20,666 nt of DNA, taken from the NCBI GenBank assembly GCA_003155705.1, contig PMEC01000093.1, forward strand, positions 16,048-36,713. Reading direction: 5' to 3'. Both the position numbers and the translations under genes were made by a program. The notes beneath the pieces are model-generated. The model made no database searches. It saw only the letters and a list, made by a program, of their open reading frames with translations, and had not been told where the DNA came from. Source of the stretch: Bacteroidales bacterium (GTDB taxonomy: Bacteria; Bacteroidota; Bacteroidia; Bacteroidales; VadinHA17). This document shows, piece by piece, positions 7,197 to 16,337 of the stretch. Every line of letters starts with the position of its first letter. Position 1 is the first letter of the stretch.

Positions 7197-8354
7197 ATGT
7201 TTTTCAAAACGGGCGAGATGAATATCAGTAATTGCGATGAAGCCAAACGGGAATTCCTGAAAAAATGTTTTGCATTTTCAGCCGGATTGGTTTTTCTTCC
7301 TAGCAGAGTATCTTTGCCGGGCACTTCTGATGATATCCCGGATATTTATAAAAAGGTCGCTCTCTTCCAGGATGAGACTGCACGCGGTATAATGTGCAGA
7401 ATATGTCCAAATGAATGTGTATTAAAGGAGGGTGAAATAAGTAAATGTAATAATCGTAAAGTATATAAATCTAAACTTTACACTATGGCTTTTGGCAACC
7501 CATGTGCAGTAAATATCGATCCGGTTGAAAAGAAGCCATTGTATCATTTTTTACCAGGTTCCAGAGCATTTTCAATTGCAACGGCCGGGTGTAACCTCGT
7601 CTGTCTCAATTGTCAGAACTGGTCAATCTCCCAGACTAGTCCGGATAAAACCAGGAATTATGAGCTCCAACCGGAACAGGCTGTAGATGAATGTATTAAA
7701 AGTAAGTGCAGTTCAATTGCATATACGTATTCTGAACCAATTACCTTTTATGAGTATACCTTTGAAACTGCAACACTGGCAAGGAAAGCAGGAATAAAGA
7801 ATATTTTCAAATCTAACGGTTATATTTACGAAGAGCCGTTAAGGAAACTCTGCACTGTTCTGGACGCAGCCAATATTGATTTAAAAGCTTTCAGTGAGTC
7901 AACCTATCTTAAACTCTCGGGAGGAAAACTTCAACCGGTTCTCAATGGGCTGAAGGTTTTCAAAGAAATGGGCATCTGGCTGGAAATAACTAACCTGGTT
8001 GTACCTTCATGGACGGACAATCTTGATGAGATAAAAAAAATGTGTGGATGGCTGGCAGCTAATGGCTTTGCAAATACTCCTCTTCATTTCAGCCGGTTCT
8101 ATCCATTATATAAGCTCGATCAGCTTCCCCCTACACCTGTAGATTTACTGATGAAGGCAGCTGAAATAGCTTCAGGTGAGGGTCTGAAATATATTTATGT
8201 CGGAAATGTTCCCGGAAATGAGACTGCCGATACAAAATGCCCTTCATGTGGTAAAATCGTTCTCAAGCGGGAAGGTTACCGTATCTTATTCAATAATATT
8301 TCTGATGGTAAATGCCCCTCCTGTGGAAAAAAAGTAGATGGCGTATGGAATTAG
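7197..8354 (+). CDS. amrS: AmmeMemoRadiSam system radical SAM enzyme (AmrS)
   Basis: A 385-residue radical SAM protein of the PflA-like AmmeMemoRadiSam type. The [4Fe-4S] motif is C132-x3-C136-x2-C139 in AGCNLVCLNCQNW. Upstream are four cysteines, C67, C70, C74 and C84 (MCRICPNEC and SKC), and the C-terminus carries two CPSCG knuckles (C348/C351 and C373/C376) that look like a zinc ribbon. The enzyme would cleave SAM reductively to a 5'-deoxyadenosyl radical; its substrate is unknown. The N-terminus, AKREFLKKCFAFSAGLVFLP (16-35), resembles a Tat signal with Lys-Arg in place of the twin Arg, which would be unusual for a radical SAM enzyme. Met8 (7218) is a plausible alternative start that would leave a standard short n-region. 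It lies 16 nt after the membrane-protein gene, and its stop falls inside the first copy of a heptad repeat. Confidence 0.88.
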   Translation: MFFKTGEMNISNCDEAKREFLKKCFAFSAGLVFLPSRVSLPGTSDDIPDIYKKVALFQDETARGIMCRICPNECVLKEGEISKCNNRKVYKSKLYTMAFGNPCAVNIDPVEKKPLYHFLPGSRAFSIATAGCNLVCLNCQNWSISQTSPDKTRNYELQPEQAVDECIKSKCSSIAYTYSEPITFYEYTFETATLARKAGIKNIFKSNGYIYEEPLRKLCTVLDAANIDLKAFSESTYLKLSGGKLQPVLNGLKVFKEMGIWLEITNLVVPSWTDNLDEIKKMCGWLAANGFANTPLHFSRFYPLYKLDQLPPTPVDLLMKAAEIASGEGLKYIYVGNVPGNETADTKCPSCGKIVLKREGYRILFNNISDGKCPSCGKKVDGVWN

Positions 8355-8370
8355 AAATTAGAAATTAGAA
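8350..8370. repeat. Heptanucleotide tandem repeat, three exact copies of ATTAGAA
   Basis: Three perfect copies at 8350-8356, 8357-8363 and 8364-8370. The first copy contains the TAG stop of the radical SAM gene. The repeat fills half of the 40-nt gap before ligA. It has no dyad symmetry and does not look like a terminator. Confidence 0.85.
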
Positions 8371-8385
8371 ATATTCTGACTATAA

Positions 8386-10407
<2,022 letters not shown>

Positions 10408-10450
10408 ATCTGATTATCATACTTTAACAAAAAACAGTTAGGTTTGTATT

Positions 10451-11020
10451 ATGGAAATGTTTAAAAATATCAGGCTAAACAGGGGAAAAACCATTCTTCA
10501 AAAGAAGATGGCAAGGATGAAAAGGGTGAGGTTTAAAGGTAATATCAATAGTGCAAAATCTATTGGGCTTGTTTGGGATGCCAAAAATCCTGATGATTTT
10601 GTAACGCTTTCGCAGTTTCATCAGAAGATGGCAGAAAGAAATATAGATGTTACAATTCTTGGATATTTTCCGGGAAAAGATATCCCCGACAAGTTAACAG
10701 CCATCAGATATTTTACATGCCTCAAAAAGGATGATATTAATATTACTTACAGACCCGTTTCCACAGAGGCAAATACTTTTATAAATACACGTTTTGATAT
10801 ACTGATTGATACTAATTTCTACAATATTTTCCCTCTAAAATATATTTCCAGTTTATCAGAAGCAGGTCTTAAAGTTGGTATATTTGATAACAGTACCGAG
10901 AGCTCCTGTTACGACCTGATGATGGAATTTAAACAATCTACTGATATTAACACTTATCTGACACAGGTAATCTACTATCTTGAAATGATAAATACCGGAT
11001 CAAATAAACAAGGAGAATAA
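10451..11020 (+). CDS. DUF6913 family protein, conserved in Bacteroidota, function unknown
   Basis: A 189-residue protein without signal peptide or membrane segment. It has a very basic N-terminus (about 1-30, including QKKMARMKRVRFKG) and then an alpha/beta region with IGLVWDAKNP (38-47), DVTILGYFPG (66-75) and DILIDTNFYN (116-125). I recognise it as the Bacteroidota DUF6913 type, often seen beside dapA, but from memory only. No catalytic motif stands out, and the basic N-terminus could bind nucleic acid or membrane (inference). It starts 43 nt after ligA and ends 10 nt before dapA, so it is probably cotranscribed with dapA. The ATG at 10451 is used; Met3 (10457) is an alternative. Confidence 0.65.
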   Translation: MEMFKNIRLNRGKTILQKKMARMKRVRFKGNINSAKSIGLVWDAKNPDDFVTLSQFHQKMAERNIDVTILGYFPGKDIPDKLTAIRYFTCLKKDDINITYRPVSTEANTFINTRFDILIDTNFYNIFPLKYISSLSEAGLKVGIFDNSTESSCYDLMMEFKQSTDINTYLTQVIYYLEMINTGSNKQGE

Positions 11021-11030
11021 ACTAACTACT

Positions 11031-11909
11031 ATGAAAAAATTCAAAGGTACTGGTGTAGCAATTGTCACACCTTTTAAAAATGATTCAAGCATCGATTTTT
11101 CTGCTCTGGGGCGCGTTGTGAACCATGTAATAAAAGGTGGTATTAACTATATTGTTGTTTTGGGTACAACCGGAGAATCTGTTACTCTTTCAAAGGATGA
11201 AAAAAAGGCAGTTGTTTGTTATATAAAGGAAGCTATTGATGGCAGAATCCCCCTGGTTGTTGGTATTGGAGGAAATAATACACAGGAAGTTATTAATCAG
11301 GTCAGGAATACAGACCTGACAGGTGTCGATGGAATTCTCTCAGTAGCACCATATTACAATAAGCCAAATCAGCGAGGGTTGTTTCAGCATTTTAAAGCAA
11401 TTGCGACCTCAAGCCCTGTTCCTGTAATATTGTATAATGTTCCGGGAAGAACATGTAGTAATATTGCAGCGGATACCTGTATTCAGCTGGCGCACGATTG
11501 TGAAAATATTGTTGCTATCAAGGAGGCTTCCGGAGATATGGAACAAATCATGAAAATTATAAAAGGAAAACCTGAAAACTTTAGTGTTATTTCAGGTAAT
11601 GATATGGACACTCTACCAATTATTGCACTTGGTGGAGCGGGCGTAATATCTGTTTTGGGAAATGCTTTCCCCGCAGAATGCAGTGATATGGTAAATCATT
11701 CCCTGAAATTTAACTTCAAAGCCGCGAGGGAAATTCAGTTTCGTTTTCTTGAAATGACTGAGCTTCTTTTTACCGATGGAAATCCTGCCGGAGTAAAAGC
11801 AATGCTGAGTATAATGAATCTTTGTCAGAATAATCTCAGGCTGCCACTGGTTGCAGTAAACAAACCCATTTATTCGAGGATACAGAAAGCTATTGATGAG
11901 CTAAAATAG
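11031..11909 (+). CDS. dapA: 4-hydroxy-tetrahydrodipicolinate synthase
   Basis: Condenses pyruvate with aspartate semialdehyde, the first committed step to diaminopimelate and lysine. The 292-residue protein is a class I aldolase-type (beta/alpha)8 barrel. Visible active-site residues are Thr46 and Thr47 in GTTGES (45-50), Tyr109 in APYYNKP, Tyr135 and Arg140 in YNVPGRT (135-141), and the Schiff-base Lys164 in AIKEASGDM. All catalytic residues are intact, so DapA is preferred over related N-acetylneuraminate lyases. An AAGGAG lies upstream, but about 15 nt from the ATG, too far for a normal Shine-Dalgarno site. The stop is only 9 nt from the stop of the convergent secA, with no good terminator between. 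Confidence 0.95.
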   Translation: MKKFKGTGVAIVTPFKNDSSIDFSALGRVVNHVIKGGINYIVVLGTTGESVTLSKDEKKAVVCYIKEAIDGRIPLVVGIGGNNTQEVINQVRNTDLTGVDGILSVAPYYNKPNQRGLFQHFKAIATSSPVPVILYNVPGRTCSNIAADTCIQLAHDCENIVAIKEASGDMEQIMKIIKGKPENFSVISGNDMDTLPIIALGGAGVISVLGNAFPAECSDMVNHSLKFNFKAAREIQFRFLEMTELLFTDGNPAGVKAMLSIMNLCQNNLRLPLVAVNKPIYSRIQKAIDELK

Positions 11910-11918
11910 CTGCTACAT

Positions 11919-14900
11919 TCATTGGTGCGGAACTGGAGCACCTGTTTGCTGCAGACCATGACATTGTTTATATTTTTTTCCGCTTCCGCAGGGACATGGG
12001 TCATTTCTTCCTACCTTCTTTTCCACCCTTACAGGTTCGGTTCTTTGTCGCCTGTCAGGATCGCCTCCACCGGTACTGCTATACTGTGAAAAGTCGCTTT
12101 TAGATGCCCTGTAATTACTCATGTCAACCTGACGTCTGCGCTCCGCTTCCTTCACCTGCTCCGGGTCCTGTGAAGGGATGTGCCCCTTCATAAGAGTACT
12201 TACAACATCCTTATTTACCTGATTTAACATCGTTCTGAACAACTCGAATGATTCAAATTTATAGATAAGCAAAGGGTCTTTCTGTTCATAGGTTGCATTC
12301 TGAACTGACTGCTTAAGTTCGTCCATCTCTCTCAGATGCTCTTTCCATGCATCATCTATTGTAGCAAGTACGACAGTTTTTTCGTAGGCTCTGGCCAGCT
12401 CTTTGCCTTCTGATTCTGCTGTTGCCTTTAGGTTGGTGATTACCTGAAAAACTTTTATACCATCTGAGATCGGAACGACAACATTTTCATAAACATGAGA
12501 CATTCTTTCGTAAACATCCTTCAGAACAGGGTATGCTTGTTTTGAAATAGCTTCCTCTTTCCTTTTGTATGCTTCAAGTACCTTTTTATAGACCTTTTCG
12601 ACGATCTCACCAGAGGCAGATTTCACAAAATCCTGTTTCGGCACAGGTGAATCCATTGAAAATGAGCGTATAAGATCGAAATCAAAACCTTCGTAATCAG
12701 CCTCTTTATGATATACATCTACCAATGTTTCTGTCACATCGTACATCATATTGGCAACATCGACGCTTAGTCGTTCGCCAAGTAAAGCATGTTTTCTTTT
12801 CTTATAAATAACCTCTCTCTGTGAATTCATAACATCGTCATATTCAAGAAGTCTCTTTCTGATGCCGAAGTTATTCTCCTCAACTTTCTTCTGAGCTCTT
12901 TCGATAGACTTTGTGATCATAGAATGCTGAATCATTTCAGCTTCTTTCAGTCCCAGCTTATCCATGATTCCAGCAATCCTTTCAGATCCGAACAGTCTCA
13001 TCAGCTCATCCTCGAGTGACACAAAGAATTGTGATGAACCCGGGTCTCCCTGTCTTCCGGCACGTCCACGAAGCTGTCTGTCGACCCTCCTGGATTCATG
13101 ACGTTCTGTGCCTATAATGGCAAGACCACCGGCCTCTACAACTTCCGGAGTAAGTTTTATATCCGTTCCACGACCAGCCATGTTTGTAGCAATTGTAATT
13201 GTACCGGGTTTCCCGGCTTCTGCAACAATTTCAGCTTCGCGCTGATGAAGTTTTGCGTTCAGGACATTATGTTTTAATCCCTTCATTTTGAGCATCCTGC
13301 TTAATAATTCAGATATCTCAACGGAAGTTGTACCCACAAGAACAGGTCTTCCCTGTTTATTCATCAGAGCTATCTCATCGATTACGGCATTATACTTTTC
13401 TCTTTTGGTTTTATAAACAATATCTTCCCTGTCTTTTCTGACACAAGGTTCATTAGTTGGGATAACGACAACATCGAGCTTATAGATGTTCCACAATTCT
13501 CCGGCCTCTGTTTCAGCTGTACCGGTCATACCGGCAAGCTTGTGATACATTCTGAAATAGTTCTGAAGAGTTATCGTTGCATAAGTCTGAGTTGCAGCTT
13601 CGACTTTTACATTCTCCTTGGCTTCAATAGCCTGATGCAAACCATCAGAATAACGGCGTCCTTCAAGAATACGACCTGTCTGCTCATCAACAATTTTTAC
13701 TTTATTATCCATCACCACATATTCATCATCTCTCTCAAAAAGAGTATATGCTTTCAGAAGCTGTGTCATAGTATGAACTCTTTCAGACTTAACTGAATAA
13801 TCCTGAAGCAGTTCATCCTTCGCCATTAACCTGCCCCTTTCGTCGAGATTTGATTTTTCAATTTCGGCTATTTTTGATCCAACATCGGGAAGAATGAAAA
13901 AACTTACATCTTCCACAGAAGTAGATATCAGGTCAATACCTTTTTCAGTAAGTTCAATTGTATTGTCCTTTTCTTCAATAACAAAGAACAGCTCATCGGT
14001 AGCTTTATGCATATCTTTACTATTATTCTGCATATAGAAGTTCTCTGTTTTAAGCAAAAGAGATTTATTTCCCTCCTCGCTTAAAAACTTTATCAGAGCA
14101 CTATTCTTTGGAAGACCTTTAAATGCCCGGAGAAGGAGAAGCCCTCCCTCTTCGTTTTTATTTTCAGATGTCAGCTTCTTTGCGTCCGCAAGTATCTGAG
14201 TAACTAATTTTTTTTGTGCACTGACAAGACGTTCAACTTTTGGTTTAAGTTCGTCAAACTGCTGATTATCGGCCTGAGCTGTAGGCCCTGAGATAATTAG
14301 TGGTGTTCGTGCATCATCGATCAGCACCGAATCAACCTCATCCACAATTGCGTAATGATGTTTTCTCTGAACGAGATCTTCAGGATTGACTGCCATATTA
14401 TCTCTCAGGTAGTCGAATCCAAACTCATTATTTGTACCAAAGGTTATGTCAGCATTATAGGCTTTGCGGCGCTCCACTGAATTAGGCTGGTGTTTGTCAA
14501 TGCAATCAACCGTAAGACCATGAAACTCATATATCGGACCCATCCATTCTGAATCACGTTTTGAGAGATAGTCGTTAACCGTTACGATATGAACACCTCT
14601 CCCTGCAAGTGCATTAAGAAAAACCGGAAGTGTGGCAACAACAGTTTTTCCCTCTCCGGTAGCCATTTCGGCAATTTTCCCTTTGTGAAGAGCAACTCCT
14701 CCAAAAAGCTGAACATCATAATGAATCATATCCCAGGTGATCTCATTACCGCCTGCCATCCATTTATTGCTCCACTGAGCTTTTTCTCCTTTTATGGTTA
14801 TACTTGGACGAGTAGCTGCCAGATCCTTGTCATATTGCTTCGCTGTGACTTCAATAATGTTATTTTCTTTGAATCGTTTTGCTGTTTCTTTAACAATTGC

Positions 14901-15239
14901 AAAAGCTTCAGGCAGATTTTCATCCAGAATTCCTTCAAGCTTTTCCTCAATTTTCTTTTCGAGCTTATCTATATTGTTATAAATTTCCTCTTTAATATAG
15001 ACATCTTCTTCTTGTTCTGCTTTTTCTCTAAGTTTTCTTATTTCTTCTTCATCTTTCGCAATTCCTGATAGAATTTTGTTTTTAAGCTCTGCCGTTTTGT
15101 TCCGAAGTTCATCATTTGTCAGTCCTCCGAGCTTCTCAAATTCAGTTCGAATCAGTTTTACATGGGGATCTATTTCCTTCATATCCCTCTCATTCTTATT
15201 GCCCAGGAAGAGTCCAAGTACCTTATTTATAACGCTCAT
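11919..15239 (-). CDS. secA: Preprotein translocase ATPase SecA, with Bacteroidota-type insertions
   Basis: The motor that drives unfolded preproteins through SecYEG at the inner membrane. The 1106-residue protein is longer than E. coli SecA (901). It has an extra charged helical stretch near the N-terminus (about 60-105) and a long insertion after [20 protein letters not shown] in the first nucleotide-binding domain, as is usual for Bacteroidota SecA. Walker A is ATGEGKT (193-199), Walker B/DEAD is the VDEVDS segment, and the second nucleotide-binding domain has [10 protein letters not shown] and [15 protein letters not shown]. The C-terminus carries the zinc/SecB-binding motif [14 protein letters not shown] start at the ATG at 15239 ([15 protein letters not shown]); the in-frame upstream TTG at 15263 is unlikely. 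It converges on dapA with 9 nt between stops. A promoter is proposed at 15272-15279. Confidence 0.97.
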   Translation of the reverse strand: MSVINKVLGLFLGNKNERDMKEIDPHVKLIRTEFEKLGGLTNDELRNKTAELKNKILSGIAKDEEEIRKLREKAEQEEDVYIKEEIYNNIDKLEKKIEEKLEGILDENLPEAFAIVKETAKRFKENNIIEVTAKQYDKDLAATRPSITIKGEKAQWSNKWMAGGNEITWDMIHYDVQLFGGVALHKGKIAEMATGEGKTVVATLPVFLNALAGRGVHIVTVNDYLSKRDSEWMGPIYEFHGLTVDCIDKHQPNSVERRKAYNADITFGTNNEFGFDYLRDNMAVNPEDLVQRKHHYAIVDEVDSVLIDDARTPLIISGPTAQADNQQFDELKPKVERLVSAQKKLVTQILADAKKLTSENKNEEGGLLLLRAFKGLPKNSALIKFLSEEGNKSLLLKTENFYMQNNSKDMHKATDELFFVIEEKDNTIELTEKGIDLISTSVEDVSFFILPDVGSKIAEIEKSNLDERGRLMAKDELLQDYSVKSERVHTMTQLLKAYTLFERDDEYVVMDNKVKIVDEQTGRILEGRRYSDGLHQAIEAKENVKVEAATQTYATITLQNYFRMYHKLAGMTGTAETEAGELWNIYKLDVVVIPTNEPCVRKDREDIVYKTKREKYNAVIDEIALMNKQGRPVLVGTTSVEISELLSRMLKMKGLKHNVLNAKLHQREAEIVAEAGKPGTITIATNMAGRGTDIKLTPEVVEAGGLAIIGTERHESRRVDRQLRGRAGRQGDPGSSQFFVSLEDELMRLFGSERIAGIMDKLGLKEAEMIQHSMITKSIERAQKKVEENNFGIRKRLLEYDDVMNSQREVIYKKRKHALLGERLSVDVANMMYDVTETLVDVYHKEADYEGFDFDLIRSFSMDSPVPKQDFVKSASGEIVEKVYKKVLEAYKRKEEAISKQAYPVLKDVYERMSHVYENVVVPISDGIKVFQVITNLKATAESEGKELARAYEKTVVLATIDDAWKEHLREMDELKQSVQNATYEQKDPLLIYKFESFELFRTMLNQVNKDVVSTLMKGHIPSQDPEQVKEAERRRQVDMSNYRASKSDFSQYSSTGGGDPDRRQRTEPVRVEKKVGRNDPCPCGSGKKYKQCHGLQQTGAPVPHQ

Positions 15240-15271
15240 TTCTAAGAATTTTTCAATTTTCAAATATCCGT

Positions 15272-15279
15272 CAAAAATA
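15272..15279 (-). promoter_or_regulatory. Candidate -7 element for secA
   Basis: On the minus strand TATTTTTG (15279-15272) matches TAnnTTTG and would start transcription near 15265, about 25 nt before the secA ATG. A second, slightly weaker candidate, GATATTTG, is at 15268-15261. Neither has an ideal TTTG upstream, though a TTTTG lies 22 nt before the second. secA follows a terminator, so a promoter in this gap is expected. Confidence 0.4.
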
Positions 15280-15321
15280 GGTTATTTTATCAAAATAATT
15301 TCCATTACTGTTCTTAAATAG

Positions 15322-15347
15322 CAAAAACCCCGCCATATGTGCGGGGT
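15322..15347 (-). terminator. Rho-independent terminator after the ferritin gene
   Basis: Perfect GC-rich stem: on the minus strand ACCCCGC (15347-15341) pairs with GCGGGGT (15333-15327) around a 7-nt loop, followed at once by T residues (15327-15323). The T tract exists only in the minus direction. It lies about 56 nt after the ferritin stop and ends the dnaX-to-ferritin block before secA. Confidence 0.88.
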
Positions 15348-15402
15348 CAGATTAAATTCGATGGAACATGTACATAATAAAAAGTTCCCTGTTATATTCC
15401 TT

Positions 15403-15921
15403 TTATAATGTCTGATTGGTATTAGCATTAGCTGAAGCAGCTCTTAAGCCAAGAATATCCCTGTCGAATATGTACATATTGTTTTTCCCAACCAGACGCA
15501 GTTTATCAATAATGGTACGCGCAGAAGCCTCTTCCTGAATCTGTTCATTTACGAACCATTGCAGAAAGTTATGAGAAGTATAATCTTTCACTTCAAGAGT
15601 AACCTGCACTATTTCATTTATGCTGGCTGTGACAAATTCTTCGTGTTTAAGTACCTGTGTAAAAACATCTTCGGCGCTTTTAAATTCTGAAATTGGTTTT
15701 TTAAACGCAGGAATTATTGCTTTCCCTCCTCTTTCATTAATGTATTTGATGAATTTTAGCATATGAAGTTTCTCCTCATCAGCCTGAGCGTAAAGCCATA
15801 AGGCTATTCCGGCCATTCCCTGGTTTTCGGCCCAGGATGCCATAGCCAGGTAAAGATTTGAAGAATATCCTTCCCTCTCAACCTGTCTGTTACAAATATT
15901 TTCTACTTTTTTATTTAACAT
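15403..15921 (-). CDS. ftnA: Bacterial non-heme ferritin
   Basis: Stores iron as a ferric mineral inside a 24-subunit shell after Fe(II) oxidation at a dinuclear ferroxidase site. The 172-residue length is standard for FtnA. All ferroxidase residues match E. coli FtnA position by position: Glu17, Tyr24, Glu50, His53, Glu94, Gln127 and Glu130 (REGYSSNLYL, EEKLHM, HEEF, NEQIQEE). The haem-ligand Met of bacterioferritin is not expected, and the short, direct start argues against Dps. It is the last gene of a minus-strand run, 30 nt after the response regulator, with a terminator behind it. An AT-rich inverted repeat abuts its start codon and could be an operator. Placement behind a two-component system suggests, but does not show, co-expression with it. 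Confidence 0.95.
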   Translation of the reverse strand: MLNKKVENICNRQVEREGYSSNLYLAMASWAENQGMAGIALWLYAQADEEKLHMLKFIKYINERGGKAIIPAFKKPISEFKSAEDVFTQVLKHEEFVTASINEIVQVTLEVKDYTSHNFLQWFVNEQIQEEASARTIIDKLRLVGKNNMYIFDRDILGLRAASANANTNQTL

Positions 15922-15922
15922 G

Positions 15923-15942
15923 ATAATAAATTTTATTATTAT
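15923..15942. repeat. AT-rich inverted repeat immediately upstream of the ferritin start codon
   Basis: Seven-base arms ATAATAA and TTATTAT flank a 6-nt centre, one base upstream of the ATG at 15921. With the start codon included, TGATAAT at 15921-15927 equals one half of the Fur-box 7-1-7 model, but the other half does not match. It is a possible Fur-like operator or simply AT-rich sequence. Confidence 0.35.
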
Positions 15943-15951
15943 AACAAAGAA

Positions 15952-16332
15952 CTAATCTGGTTGTTCTAAATTTAGTAATTCATCAATTTTTTTCAGCAGA
16001 TCATGGATGGAAAATGGTTTTGAAAATACTTCATCAGCACCCAGTGCACTGGCCAGGCTAAGATAGTTCCCCGGTCCGGCTTTTCCTCCGCCTGAAATTG
16101 CAATGATCTTGGTGGATGGTTTAATCTCTTTAATCTTCATAATTACTTTAAGTCCATCTTCGTCAGGCATAATCAAATCTGTTATCACCATATCGGTTAT
16201 ACCTGGTTTGAAGTGCAATAATGCCTCCTTACCATTTGTAGCTTCAATAACCGTATATTTCATCTTCAATAATGAGGTTTTCAACATCTCTCTGAGGTCC
16301 CTATCATCTTCAACTATCAGAATGCCAGCCAT
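15952..16332 (-). CDS. Single-domain (CheY-like) response regulator
   Basis: A 126-residue stand-alone receiver domain with a complete active site: acidic pair Asp9/Asp10 (IVEDDRD), phosphoacceptor Asp52 (ITDLIMPD), Ser80 (IAISGGG) and Lys105 (FSKPFS). It has no DNA-binding or enzymatic output domain, so it would act by protein interaction or pass phosphate in a relay. It begins 5 nt after the stop of the sensor kinase on the same strand, so the two are almost certainly cotranscribed and the kinase is its likely phosphodonor. Ferritin follows 30 nt downstream. The insertion GGGKAGPGNY after Ser80 lengthens the beta4-alpha4 loop. The target is unknown. Confidence 0.92.
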   Translation of the reverse strand: MAGILIVEDDRDLREMLKTSLLKMKYTVIEATNGKEALLHFKPGITDMVITDLIMPDEDGLKVIMKIKEIKPSTKIIAISGGGKAGPGNYLSLASALGADEVFSKPFSIHDLLKKIDELLNLEQPD

Positions 16333-16337
16333 ATCAA

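Noticed and set aside
10439..10446. TAGGTTTG, a full TAnnTTTG match before the DUF6913 gene
   Set aside because: It lies only 4 nt before the ATG at 10451, so transcription would begin at or past the start codon, and no TTTG lies at the right distance upstream.
11011..11016. AAGGAG-like sequence before dapA as a Shine-Dalgarno site
   Set aside because: It is about 15 nt from the ATG, overlaps the end of the previous gene, and Bacteroidota generally do not rely on such sites.
11924..11942. Hairpin GGTGC/GCACC near the dapA-secA convergence as a terminator
   Set aside because: The stem is only 5 bp with a 9-nt loop, lies inside the secA coding end, and is followed by a mixed sequence without a proper T tract.
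14589..15068. Plus-strand open frame (159 codons) opposite secA
   Set aside because: The product is a Phe/Ser/Asn-rich shadow of Lys/Glu codons in the SecA N-terminal helices, with no promoter or family resemblance.
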